Source of the DNA: Pontibacter silvestris
GTDB lineage: Bacteria > Bacteroidota > Bacteroidia > Cytophagales > Hymenobacteraceae
Assembly (NCBI RefSeq): GCF_020907275.1
Contig: NZ_JAJJWI010000009.1
Span: 94,006-158,005, forward strand
Direction: 5' to 3'
DNA: 64,000 bases
The position numbers were made by a program, and so were the translations under genes. The notes below the pieces were generated by a model. The model was not told where the DNA came from and did no database searches. It saw nothing but the letters and a program-made list of their open reading frames with translations. Shown one piece after another: positions 1-8,711 of this stretch. Within the stretch, counting starts at the first letter, position 1; each line of letters starts with the position of its first letter.

Positions 1-1
1 T

Positions 2-800
2 AATATCCTAAAAAAGGCGGTGAGCATCTTCTCCAGGGGAGACGGGCGTTATACGGATTCATAAAGGAGCACCGCAACCAGTTTCCCGTTGAGAGGATGT
101 GTCAAGTACTCCAGTCCAGTGCCAGTGGCTACTATTACTGGCTCAAGAATCCTGTGAGCCTGCGGGAGCAAAAAGAGAAGGAGCTCGTGGAGCAGATTAA
201 ATAGGTATACCAGCAAAGCAAAGTGCCGCTATGGTTCTCCCAGGATTGCCGTGGAGCTGCAGCAGCAGGGTATTTGCGTGTCCCGTCCACGCGTAGCCAG
301 AGTAATGCAGAAGCACCGGGTACAAAGCATTGTGCGCAAGAAGTACAGGGTACAGACCACGGACTCCAACCACACCCATGCCGTGGCGGAGAACCATCTG
401 TCAAGAGATTTTCATGCGGTAAGGCCGGCAGAGAAGTGGGTATCTGATTTAACTCAGGACCAGGGAAGGCTGGTTGTACCTGACGGTGGTGCTGGCCCTG
501 GCTGACCGGAAAGTGGTGGGCTGGGCGCTGAGCGAGACCCTGGAGGCGGAAGCCACCACGGTGGCGGCCTTTAAGATGGCGGAGAGAAACAGGCCACTGT
601 TCCATTCCCTTTTGTTTCATTCTGACAGAGGGGTGCAGTATGCCTGCAGTGCCTTCCGAGAGCAGCTAGAGGAGATGCCGGTGCTGCGGAGCATGAGTCG
701 CAAGGGTAATTGCTCTCGATAACGCGGTAGCTGAAAGCTTTTTCAAGACGTTGAAAACTGAAATGATCTACCATCTCGAATTCACCACCAGACAAGATTC
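2..800 (+). pseudogene. IS3-family transposase remnant (orfA tail plus orfB)
   Basis: This is a broken copy of an IS3-type element. The last codons of orfA (frame 2, ending at the TAA at 62-64) contain a canonical A-AAA-AAG slippery heptamer at 10-16; a -1 shift there leads into orfB (frame 1: ...YGFIKEHRNQFPVERM...), as in functional members. OrfB then carries an in-frame TAG at 202-204, a frameshift near 222 (continuing VELQQQGICVSRPRV), another near 453 (continuing LYLTVVLALADRKVVGW, with the DDE-domain stretch HSDRGVQYA) and another near 714 (continuing DNAVAESFFKTLKTE). It stops at about 800, so the last part of the integrase core and the right end are missing. No terminal inverted repeat is visible. 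The left end lies outside the window. Non-functional. Confidence 0.88.
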
Positions 801-1586
801 TTAAAAAGCATCATTCAGTATGCCTGCAAGCCTGATGCCGGCCAGTTGCATGCGCTCTTTCACTATATCGCGGTGGCTACGGGTATAGGCATAGCCAAGT
901 TCAGGATTTTCCGCTACTTCTTTGTAGAGCTTATCGCTGATCTGGTAAGACTCAAACAGCCATAACATCATGTCATCCCGCTGCCATACTCTTACCTGAT
1001 TTTTGCAGGCATAATTGTATTCCTCCGCCATTTCAGAATAAGTCATTCGGGTGGCCTCTATTACGCCACTATCCCAGACACTGTGCAGATTGGTTTCCTT
1101 GCCTCTCAAGGTTACTTTTGTCTTGTTTCCGCCCTGATCTTCTGAATGTCCTGCATGCATCGGCTGGTGGATGTCACCTATTATATGCACGATAAACTTA
1201 AGTGCAAAAGCTTTCTCCTCTTTTGACTTGGCAGGATTTTTCATATCCTCGATCAGTTGTACCAGTGCCGTATAAGCATTCGCCGATTCAGCGCTGGTAA
1301 TAGAAGCAGAGAATTGCTCGTAGGTTAGCCCTGATGGCGCGTTTACATAATGCCAGGGTGCAGTATAGAGATATTGCGCTTCCGGGCGAATTTCATCGGC
1401 CCAGGTGCTCACCATCGCCAGCGATTCGTTGCCGAGTAACTTTTTAACTGCTTTTTTTGCTTTCCAGCTCAGGTGCTGCTCGGCCATTCTGCCTATTGCC
1501 CGATGGCCGTCTACGCCCCAGGCAAAGGTGTTAAAAGGCAACAGGCTTATCAGAGCCAACAGGATATAGTTATGTCTACGTTTCAT
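801..1586 (-). CDS. S1/P1-type zinc-dependent nuclease, secreted
   Basis: A 261-residue secreted endonuclease of the S1/P1 family, which cuts single-stranded nucleic acids and 3'-nucleotides with a trinuclear zinc site. The ATG at 1586 is chosen because it begins a signal peptide (MKRRHNYILLALIS...) ending at Ala22, leaving Trp23 as the mature N-terminus; in this family the N-terminal Trp is itself a zinc ligand. An in-frame start 66 bases upstream would bury that signal. Other expected ligands are visible: GVDGHR, STWADEIR, PWHYVN, HIIGDIHQPMH and NLHSVWDSG. Length is normal. Its TAA (801-803) directly abuts the truncated transposase, so the IS remnant lies at the 3' edge without damaging the coding region. 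Confidence 0.92.
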   Translation of the reverse strand: MKRRHNYILLALISLLPFNTFAWGVDGHRAIGRMAEQHLSWKAKKAVKKLLGNESLAMVSTWADEIRPEAQYLYTAPWHYVNAPSGLTYEQFSASITSAESANAYTALVQLIEDMKNPAKSKEEKAFALKFIVHIIGDIHQPMHAGHSEDQGGNKTKVTLRGKETNLHSVWDSGVIEATRMTYSEMAEEYNYACKNQVRVWQRDDMMLWLFESYQISDKLYKEVAENPELGYAYTRSHRDIVKERMQLAGIRLAGILNDAF

Positions 1587-1871
1587 TATTTCAGGTAGTA
1601 AATAGTTAAGGATATACCGGATGCCTAAAGTGGGTCCCATATATAATAACAAAGTAAAGGCGCAAATATTACAGCTACTTTACCTATATGTTATGTTTTA
1701 GTTAGGGCCTGGTGAAAAAGCGCTAATTATTTCATTCTTAAGTACGTCACATCCTTGATTGTTTTTTTGAATGCAAGGTTTTCAGCATCTTACAGTCATA
1801 ACCTTTGCACCTGATGATCCGCTATACTCCCAGCAACCAGTTAAGTATAGCCGAATTCAAGACTCCCTTCT

Positions 1872-2010
1872 AACTGCATCTTGACAGCCATTCCCTGGGA
1901 CAAGCTCGCCGGTATGCATGAGCGCCAACAAGGGAGCACCTTTGCTGGATGCGCGCATCGTCATCGGCTCACTCTTCATCAACCTCGACGATCAGGACGA
2001 GTCATGCTAG
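1872..2010 (+). pseudogene. Small remnant of an IS1182/IS5-like transposase N-terminus
   Basis: Frame 3 reads ILTAIPWDKLAGMHERQ, then a shift to frame 1 reads KGAPLLDARIVIGSLFIN-LDDQDE before a TAG at 2008-2010. The PWDKL ... DARIVIG ... LDD spacing matches the N-terminal (DUF772-like) part of IS1182/IS5-type transposases as I remember it. Only about 45 residues survive, with at least one frameshift and no catalytic domain. It is noticeably richer in GC than the surrounding intergenic DNA. The rest of the 1587-2112 gap shows no gene. Confidence 0.5.
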
Positions 2011-2074
2011 CAAAGCGTTGAAGAACTTAACATAGAGTTAATGGCAGTGTCATAGCAAACATTCCTGTTTGACT

Positions 2075-2082
2075 TAACTTTG
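2075..2082 (+). promoter_or_regulatory. Candidate -7 box (TAACTTTG) of the TonB-receptor gene
   Basis: TAACTTTG fits the Bacteroidota TAnnTTTG -7 consensus and lies 30 bases before the ATG at 2113. I see no well-placed TTTG at -33, so this is only a candidate. Confidence 0.4.
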
Positions 2083-2112
2083 GAGTAAAACCAAACAATT
2101 CCATTTATTCTT

Positions 2113-5100
2113 ATGAAAAACTTTTATCGTAAACTATGTCTCCTGCTGGCGATGATACTTTGGATACAATTTTCTTGGGCACAGGGGGTCACAACATCTT
2201 CTATGACAGGTGTCGTGACGGATCAAACTGGTGAAGGCCTTCCTGGAGCAACTGTCGAGGCTATACACACTCCATCAGGAACAACTTATGGTACCGCTAC
2301 ATTAGAAGACGGAAGATTTACAATTCCTAACATGCGCGTTGGCGGACCTTACCAGGTGACCATAAAATATATAGGCTTTCAGGACAAGGTACACAACAAC
2401 ATTAGCCTCAATCTCGGTACGGCCTATAGCCTAAATGTAAGATTAGTGCAGCAGTCAAGTGAGCTAAGCGAGGTTCAGGTTATCTCAGACCGTAACGCTG
2501 TTATAAGTTCAGAGCGTGCAGGTACTGCCACAAACATCTCACGGGAGGCAATTGCATCCCTTCCAACCATAAGCCGCTCCATCAACGACTTTACCCGTCT
2601 TACCCCACAGGCTAGCGGCACCTCATTTGGGGGGCAGGACAACCGCCTGAACAACATAACGATTGACGGATCCATTCTGAACAGCAGTTTTGGCCTAAGT
2701 GGTCAGCCAGGAGGCCGTACAGGTACTGCCCCTATCAGTCTCGACGCTATTGAGCAGGTGCAGGTAAACATGGCTCCCTACGACGTTAGACAAGGCGGCT
2801 TCACCGGTGCAGGCATCAATGCGGTAACCCGCTCAGGTACAAACGAGTTCTCCGGATCGGTTTTCTATAATATCCAGAATGAGAAATTCTTGGGTTCTGA
2901 AGCAAAAGGAAGAGAAGTCGCTTCGGGAAACTTCAACAACACGCAGGCAGGCTTTCGTTTGGGAGGTCCTATTCTCAAGAATAAACTGTTTTTTTTCATA
3001 AATGGCGAAATTGAACGTCGTACCGAGCCAGCTACTACCTATAGAGCCAACAGAGGGAATGAGGAAGTAGAGGGTAACGTTACCCGCGTACTGGAGTCGG
3101 ACTTAAATGAGCTGAGCAGCTTTTTGAGAGACAGGTTTGACTATGAAACTGGTCCCTACCAAGATTATGACAACCAGACGAGAAGCAATAAGATTCTGGC
3201 GAAACTCGATTACAACATTAGCAACAACCACAGAGCCAGTATCCGTTACAACATGCTTGACTCAGAAAGAGATGCCTTGACAAGCAATAGCTCTTCTCTT
3301 GGTTTTGGCAGCCGCAGAACAAATCTGAATGCTCTTAACTATCAGAACTCCAATTATATTCAGTTTGAAAAAATCCACTCCGTTATCGGCGAGTTAAACT
3401 CAAGCTTTGGCACAAAGTTCTCTAACAATTTGATTGTTGGTTACACGTACCAAAACGAAGACAGAGGCTCTCGTGGCGATTTCTTTCCGCTTATCGAGAT
3501 CCAGAATGAAGGTCGCAGCTACATCACAGCCGGTTTTGAACCTTTCACCCCAAATAACAGACTCAGTTACTCCACGTTTCAGTTTCAGAACAACTTCTCT
3601 TATTACGCAGGGGCCCACACGCTAACTGCCGGTGTTAACGTTGAGCGGCTTTCGTTTGAAAACGTATTCTTCCCTGGCTCACAGAGCGTGTATGTTTACA
3701 ACTCGCTGGAGGACTTTTATACTGCTGCAAACGGATACTTGGCAGATCCGAACCTGGAAACATCACCTGTTGAATTAAGACGATTCCAGCTGCGTTACTC
3801 TGCGTTGCCAGGAGGCGCAGAACCTATACAGCCAACAAGGGTAACCTATAGTGGTCTGTACATTCAGGATTCATGGGCCGCCATGCGCAACCTGACAGTA
3901 ACAGCAGGCCTCCGTGCCGATGTATCTGCGTTTGATGAAACGGGATTTTATAACCCTGACGTAGCTGAAATGACCTTTAGGGATGCTGATGGCAATCCTT
4001 TGCAGGTAAACACCGCAGAGCTTCCGGGAACGAATATTCTCTGGTCTCCCCGTTTAGGCTTCAATTGGGATGTATTGGATGACCAAACGCTGCAGGTTCG
4101 CGGTGGCTCAGGTATCTTCTCCGGGCGCCCTCCTTTCGTATGGATCTCAAATCAGATTGGCAACAACGGTGTGCTGACCGGATTTACCCAGAATGACAGA
4201 ACAACTAATTATCCGTTCAACCCGGACCCAACGGCTTATATACCTGACAACCCGGAGCTGCCAAGCTCATACGAAATCAATATAAGTGACAGGAACTTCA
4301 AGTTCCCACAGGTTTGGAGAAGCAACCTCGCCGTTGACAAGTCTCTCTTCGCTGGTATAGTAGGTACAGTAGAGTTTATCTACAGCAAAAACATTAACAG
4401 TGCCAATTATATCAACATTAACCAAGCTGCTCCCACTTCTACTTTCAATGGCCCAGATAACCGCCTGATGTACCCTGGATATGGCCTGGGAGGTGATGAC
4501 TTCAACGAAGCGGATCGTATTAACCCTTCTATTACGTCAGCTCCTTACCTGACTAATACAGACAAAGGGTATTCTTACTCTTTCACCGCCCAATTGCAGA
4601 AGCCTTTCAGCAATGGATTCTTTGCGCTTCTAGCATACAACTTCGGCGAGGCTAAGGATTTAATATCAGCCGGCAGCACAGCCGGGGGGTCTTATAACGG
4701 CATCCGAAGCGTAAATGGCAACAACTATCCTGAATTGGCTTTCTCTGACAATGATCAGCGCCACCGTGTCATCGGCTCTGTCTCTTACCGTAAGGAGTAT
4801 GCAGGTTTTGGTGCCACTCAAATTTCGTTATTCAGCGAAGCCCGCACCCAAAACCGTTTCAGCTACACGTACAATGGCGATATGAACGGTGACGGCATCT
4901 TTGGCAATGACTTACTCTATGTGCCTACTAGTGGTAGCGACCTGAACTTCCTGCCTATTACAGGCACAGATGCAGATGGCAACACTATCACCATCTATAC
5001 ACCGGACCAACAAGAGGCCGCTTTCGATGCCTATATTGCGCAGGATGAGTATCTAAGCTCCCGCCGTGGCCAGTATGCAGAACGAAACGGCGCGATAATG

Positions 5101-5409
5101 CCTTGGGTTTACCAGACTGACCTGAGCCTTGTACAGGAGTTCTTTGTTAACGTAGCCGGTAAGCGCAACACGCTGCAACTAAGATGTGATATCTTTAATG
5201 TTGGTAACATGATCAACAGCGACTGGGGTGTATACAATAGAGTAATACAGACCTCACCACTTACAGCTGCCGGAGTGAATGCAGATGGTGTTCCGCAGTA
5301 TAGGTTACAAACTCTTAACGGCCAGCTTATTACCACTACGTTTGATACTTCAGCCGGGATAGACGATGTGTGGCGAGCACAAATTGGCGTTCGCTATATT
5401 TTCAACTAA
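2113..5409 (+). CDS. TonB-dependent receptor, Oar-like, with carboxypeptidase-regulatory domain
   Basis: A 1098-residue outer-membrane protein. Residues 1-23 form a signal peptide (...IQFSWAQ). Residues about 30-115 are a CarboxypepD_reg-like beta-sandwich (GVVTDQTGEGLPGATVEA ... DGRFTIPNMRVG). The next 120 residues look like a plug domain, containing NNITIDGSILNSSFG and QVQVNMAPYDVRQGGFTGAGIN, typical of Oar-like receptors in Bacteroidota. The remainder is aromatic, Asn-rich beta-barrel sequence ending in VRYIFN, with a terminal aromatic as expected for BAM-dependent insertion. No SusD-like partner is adjacent, so a SusC role is unlikely. The substrate cannot be inferred; Oar relatives have been linked to protein secretion or adhesion. 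It is transcribed alone, with a candidate promoter upstream and a hairpin about 60 bases downstream. Confidence 0.9.
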   Translation: MKNFYRKLCLLLAMILWIQFSWAQGVTTSSMTGVVTDQTGEGLPGATVEAIHTPSGTTYGTATLEDGRFTIPNMRVGGPYQVTIKYIGFQDKVHNNISLNLGTAYSLNVRLVQQSSELSEVQVISDRNAVISSERAGTATNISREAIASLPTISRSINDFTRLTPQASGTSFGGQDNRLNNITIDGSILNSSFGLSGQPGGRTGTAPISLDAIEQVQVNMAPYDVRQGGFTGAGINAVTRSGTNEFSGSVFYNIQNEKFLGSEAKGREVASGNFNNTQAGFRLGGPILKNKLFFFINGEIERRTEPATTYRANRGNEEVEGNVTRVLESDLNELSSFLRDRFDYETGPYQDYDNQTRSNKILAKLDYNISNNHRASIRYNMLDSERDALTSNSSSLGFGSRRTNLNALNYQNSNYIQFEKIHSVIGELNSSFGTKFSNNLIVGYTYQNEDRGSRGDFFPLIEIQNEGRSYITAGFEPFTPNNRLSYSTFQFQNNFSYYAGAHTLTAGVNVERLSFENVFFPGSQSVYVYNSLEDFYTAANGYLADPNLETSPVELRRFQLRYSALPGGAEPIQPTRVTYSGLYIQDSWAAMRNLTVTAGLRADVSAFDETGFYNPDVAEMTFRDADGNPLQVNTAELPGTNILWSPRLGFNWDVLDDQTLQVRGGSGIFSGRPPFVWISNQIGNNGVLTGFTQNDRTTNYPFNPDPTAYIPDNPELPSSYEINISDRNFKFPQVWRSNLAVDKSLFAGIVGTVEFIYSKNINSANYININQAAPTSTFNGPDNRLMYPGYGLGGDDFNEADRINPSITSAPYLTNTDKGYSYSFTAQLQKPFSNGFFALLAYNFGEAKDLISAGSTAGGSYNGIRSVNGNNYPELAFSDNDQRHRVIGSVSYRKEYAGFGATQISLFSEARTQNRFSYTYNGDMNGDGIFGNDLLYVPTSGSDLNFLPITGTDADGNTITIYTPDQQEAAFDAYIAQDEYLSSRRGQYAERNGAIMPWVYQTDLSLVQEFFVNVAGKRNTLQLRCDIFNVGNMINSDWGVYNRVIQTSPLTAAGVNADGVPQYRLQTLNGQLITTTFDTSAGIDDVWRAQIGVRYIFN

Positions 5410-5469
5410 GACATTTTATAGCTTAAATATGAATCACCCCGAACTTTAGAAGAATAAGAAAGAAAGACC

Positions 5470-5505
5470 TCCTGTTTTAGTGGTAGTTTACCCCTTAAAG
5501 CAGGA
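5470..5505 (+). terminator. Imperfect hairpin downstream of the TonB receptor
   Basis: TCCTGTTTTAGTGGTA and TACCCCTTAAAGCAGGA form an imperfect stem around GTT, followed by the moderately T-rich AGTTCTTTA. It could end the receptor transcript; there is no strong U-tract. Confidence 0.35.
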
Positions 5506-5519
5506 AGTTCTTTATGTCC

Positions 5520-5865
5520 AGACATACTTCTAAGGCATAGGCTGGGTGAATAGCTTTTGTTGGTGATGTCCACGGTGACAGAAACCAACCCCAGCACCTT
5601 TTTGGTATAGGAGACTCTGTTGCCGCCGCCGTTGGCTGTGGAGTTGACCTCCAGGTCGACCTGAATGTCATTGCGTCCGGACAGCACGCCTAGCAGCAGG
5701 GGGCCTGGTACAGGACGGCTCCCGCAAAAGGAAGCGCAAACCAAGCCACCATGTCACCGAGGAAGCCGGTGTTGGCTTTGCCATCTATCTCTAACTGTGG
5801 TCCTCCGGGTACGCCTGCCTGGCCAGAGGCGCAAAAAGTGACTTTAAAAGTTAAACAAATATAGC
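5520..5865 (-). pseudogene. Possible degenerate coding stretch of unknown family
   Basis: Between the receptor and ssrA, bases 5600-5830 are GC-richer than the flanks. On the minus strand one frame reads QAGVPGGPQLEIDGKANTGF then LGDMVAWFALPFAGAV, and a second continues PGPLLLGVLSGRNDIQ then VDLEVNSTANGGG and SYTKKVLGLVSVTVDITN. Joining them requires one frameshift near 5705. The composition looks protein-like but I do not recognise a family, and it may be chance. The rest of 5410-6024 holds no gene I can support. Confidence 0.25.
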
Positions 5866-6024
5866 TTCACAGTCACTTGAGCACAAGATGTACACTTATT
5901 ATTCATCTTGATTTTCAATTAGTTACATCAATCCTGGTGAGTCATTTGCGTCGCTTGAGTTACTCAGCAGATCGCTCACCTAAAATGTGCGAAAAAGTGA
6001 TAAAATTTAGCTCCGGCTAAAAAC

Positions 6025-6063
6025 AATAAAAGCCTGCAAATTAATTATTTACAGGCTTTTATT
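6025..6063 (-). terminator. Intrinsic terminator of ssrA (symmetrical)
   Basis: Perfect 12-bp arms AATAAAAGCCTG / CAGGCTTTTATT with a 15-base AT-rich loop lie 23 bases beyond the tmRNA 3' end. The A- and T-rich flanks allow function in both directions. Confidence 0.8.
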
Positions 6064-6085
6064 AAGTTTTAGTACTGATACTAAG

Positions 6086-6455
6086 TGGAGATGCAGGGAT
6101 TCGAACCCTGGTCCAGACAAGGAAATCGTCGTGCCTTCTACATGCTTAGACACTAGTTGAATTGTCGGGAGCTTGCGGGCCTAGGTCAAGCCTATGCGCA
6201 CTCCTTAGATGCTTAAGTTTCGCCTGTGCATCACACCTCTACACAGACTAGTAAAACGGATCGAAGCCTCTGATGTGCAAGCAGTTTTACGAAACCTGCA
6301 CGAGACTATGGCATATTACTTAATACCTAGATTAAGCAGCCATGGCGTAATTAGATTCGCCAGTTATTGTTCGAACGAATTTTTGACAGGTGGTACGCTC
6401 ATCACCTGGCATGCTTACACGCAATCTGCGCAAGCTGTCGATTCCAGTCATCCCC
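6086..6455 (-). ncRNA. ssrA: tmRNA (transfer-messenger RNA)
   Basis: About 370 nt. The 5' end reads GGGGATGACTGGAATCGACAG and the 3' end holds a T-arm (GGGTTCGAATCCC) and acceptor strand GCATCTCC plus A; 5' GGGGATG pairs with 3' CATCTCC over 7 bp with one G-U. The CCA tail is not encoded (CTT follows). The tag reading frame is at 6332-6361 on the minus strand: GGC GAA TCT AAT TAC GCC ATG GCT GCT TAA, giving GESNYAMAA, close to the GExNYALAA tags I recall for Bacteroidota. The RNA rescues stalled ribosomes and marks incomplete proteins for proteolysis. It is transcribed alone, with a clear terminator downstream. A 104-residue plus-strand reading frame across it is a shadow. Confidence 0.96.
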
Positions 6456-6489
6456 ATAAGTTAAAGAACGTATTCTTGTTATTTATATA

Positions 6490-6504
6490 TCAAGAAATGT
6501 GCCA
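6490..6504 (-). promoter_or_regulatory. Sigma-54-like element upstream of ssrA
   Basis: On the minus strand TGGCACATTTCTTGA lies 35 bases before the tmRNA 5' end. It has the -24 TGGCAC and the GG-N10 spacing of a sigma-54 promoter, but the -12 dinucleotide is GA instead of GC. No TAnnTTTG box is visible in the same stretch. Weak candidate. Confidence 0.3.
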
Positions 6505-6676
6505 CAAAATTACGATTTTATAACACCAATAGCAAGAAGTCAGTTATAATACTTATACCTTGTGTAAGCCGTTTAAGTTCCCAAACACCTTTATGAGTTG
6601 AGCTAAGCCTAAAGCTTACTAACTCTCCCTCGCTTTATGGTTGCTGAAAGCACAATTTGTCTAAAACAACTTCTGT

Positions 6677-7594
6677 TTACAGTCCTGTCTGTGTTCCTGA
6701 GCCTCTGGCAGGTTTATTCCCTACTATCATTTCGCGCTGTGCAAGGTTGATGGTAATTTGCTTTCCAAGCCAATTGACAGACATAATGCCGTCATAAATC
6801 AGCCCCTCTACAAGTTGCGCTTTAAAGTTTTCGATTTTGATAGCTGGCTGGCCTTTCACCGCCAATTTGTCCATTGCAGTTCTATAGATAACAGTCTGTA
6901 CATCGGCGTTAATCTCACTGCGGCGATATGTCTTTTCCACTTTTGTAGTGTCTGCTATATCTACTCCAAGCGCTGTTGCATACCTGGAGTTCAGGCGAAA
7001 GACACCTGCACCGGCTCCGCTATCCAGTAAGAACTGCAGTGTTAGCTTATCGTTTACTACAAAATAGGCAAACATATCTAAAGCTACACCTCTGGACGCT
7101 TCCAGTTGCAAAGGAACAACCTGGCCGTTTTTCTTTCTTTTTGCTAGGCTCCTCGTGTTCTCCAGGTATACAATCTTATCAGCAAAGTCAATGGTAAAAG
7201 GCTGGTCTCTGAAACTCATCAAAGAAATCAGTCCGTCTATCGGTCCAAAATCAGCATCAACAATAGCCAAAGAAGTCTCTTTTGAAGGGTGGTCTCCAAT
7301 GGTTACTTCCCGAGCAGTATATAAATCGGCGTCAATTCTTTCTCCGGTGGCACGAAAGCCGGTATAGCCGCCATCCTGTTTTACTAAACCGTTCAGCTTT
7401 GAAGCGAAACTCTCTGTAATCACAGTCAAACCGCCTCCTGTGTCCAATATAAAATTTCCCTCAACTCCATTTACCTGCGCTTTCAACATTATATGCCCGC
7501 TTTGTGCTAGTTCAAACGGTATAGTTTGCTGCGCCTGCACTGCAAGACAAGCTAAAAAGAGTAATATAGTAAGTAAGCTTGTTCTTAATTTCAT
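6677..7594 (-). CDS. Exported retropepsin-like aspartic protease (two DTG-type motifs)
   Basis: A 305-residue protein with a signal peptide (MKLRTSLLTILLFLACLAVQAQ). The start at 7594 is preferred because it begins directly with that signal; an in-frame start 84 bases upstream would add a polar extension. Two aspartyl-protease-like halves are visible: FILDTGGGLTVIT with Asp51, and FLLDSGAGAGVF with Asp191, each followed by hydrophobic-hydrophobic-Gly stretches (GLISLMSF; GIMSVNWLG) as in retroviral-type folds. A single chain with two Asp motifs could form a pepsin-like active site by itself. Substrate is unknown; the location is probably periplasmic or surface. A distant paralogue is encoded at 58843-59745. 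No neighbour suggests an operon. Confidence 0.8.
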   Translation of the reverse strand: MKLRTSLLTILLFLACLAVQAQQTIPFELAQSGHIMLKAQVNGVEGNFILDTGGGLTVITESFASKLNGLVKQDGGYTGFRATGERIDADLYTAREVTIGDHPSKETSLAIVDADFGPIDGLISLMSFRDQPFTIDFADKIVYLENTRSLAKRKKNGQVVPLQLEASRGVALDMFAYFVVNDKLTLQFLLDSGAGAGVFRLNSRYATALGVDIADTTKVEKTYRRSEINADVQTVIYRTAMDKLAVKGQPAIKIENFKAQLVEGLIYDGIMSVNWLGKQITINLAQREMIVGNKPARGSGTQTGL

Positions 7595-7753
7595 ATTCTT
7601 AGTATCGTTTATAAAGTTGCTTTTCATTTTTTGATAGAGTAAAAATTTGTTTAAGCACGAATGCTTTTCACATCTCATTATGTTTAGCTGCTACCAACAA
7701 ATTCAATTAACGCTGACGCAACTAATAAAAAGAGTTTCTACAAATACTGCTTT

Positions 7754-8574
7754 TCAATATTCATAAAACTCTCTGATTTGAATCGGTTTTCCTTCTTTCA
7801 ACTTCCTGAGTTCACTTAGGATGTAGTAGCGATGCAAAAAACCTGTTAACACCACGATCCGCTTTCCAGGGTTAAGTGCTGCAGTTCTAATAATGTTTTT
7901 TGCCATTATTTGATTTCTGAGGTCCCAAAAATCTGCCCAAAGCCGATAGCCTTCCCTATAGCTTATCTTCTCCCCATCAGGCTTCGTGAGGTACGTTTCA
8001 TCAAACTCTTTCCTTTTATTCGTAATTTTTGTCAGCTCTTTATGCTGAAAATATTGACGCAGTTCAGCAACACTATCTGTCTGTGGGTTATTGAAATTTT
8101 CAGGAGACTTGCTGGCAACTACTTTTAACTGGTCGGTAAGGCCATAATATGTTGCCACAATCTCGTTCTGCTTTGGGGCAAGCGCTTTTGCTTTATACAA
8201 GCTATCTATTAACCGGGTGGTCAGGTTATCAGCCGGCACCATGCCCCTTTCTCTTCTGTATTCGTTTCTTCCTTCAAATTCAAAAGGCCGGATCAAAGTA
8301 CCAGGGTGTCTTTGTACATAGCTAGTAGAGGTAACTTGCTCATTCTCATTAGAAGGATTTTAAACCTGAAGTCTTCTGTGAAGAACGAAGAGTCTATTTC
8401 AATTAAAATGATATCAGGCTTTATCCGCTCAAGAATTTCATATAAAGTATCCGGGTTGAAATTCGACGCAGCTTGGTGAATGGTACCAATAACTGTTATT
8501 TCCGTTTCTTTTTGCTGCCCGAAAGAGTAGAACGCGATGAGTAGGGTAAAAAGAGTCATTAAAAGGTTCTTCAT
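7754..8574 (-). pseudogene. Frameshifted exported protein with a GTIH motif
   Basis: Two minus-strand pieces belong to one gene. The N-terminal piece (8574 down to about 8300) has a signal peptide (MKNLLMTLFTLLIAFYSFGQ) and ITVIGTIHQAASNFNPDTL ... PDIILIEIDSSFF; the C-terminal piece (to 7754) continues IRPFEFEGRNEYRRERG ... KNIIRTAALNPGKRIVV. The frame changes near 8295-8310, giving about 270 residues when joined. The GTIH / LIEID / RPFEFEGRN pattern recalls TraB/GumN/ChaN-like families, but I cannot fix the family. A sequencing error is possible; because the next locus is also broken, decay is more likely. It ends 160 bases before the aspartic protease. Confidence 0.6.
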
Positions 8575-8711
8575 CTGGATGCTCTGTTTAGTGTTGTCTG
8601 TGGTAAAGTAGACAAGGGTTAAAAGTGGTCTTCGCTAGTGGTTGTCATTTCCACCTGCCTGTTTTTCGGCATGACACGCACTACTGACCATAAAAACCGA
8701 GTCAACAATAC

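Noticed and set aside
2113..5409. SusC-type nutrient receptor
   Set aside because: No SusD-like gene follows and the plug motifs are Oar-like.
6209..6523. 104-codon plus-strand frame across ssrA
   Set aside because: It overlaps the whole tmRNA, whose ends, tag and T-arm are clear; no protein features.
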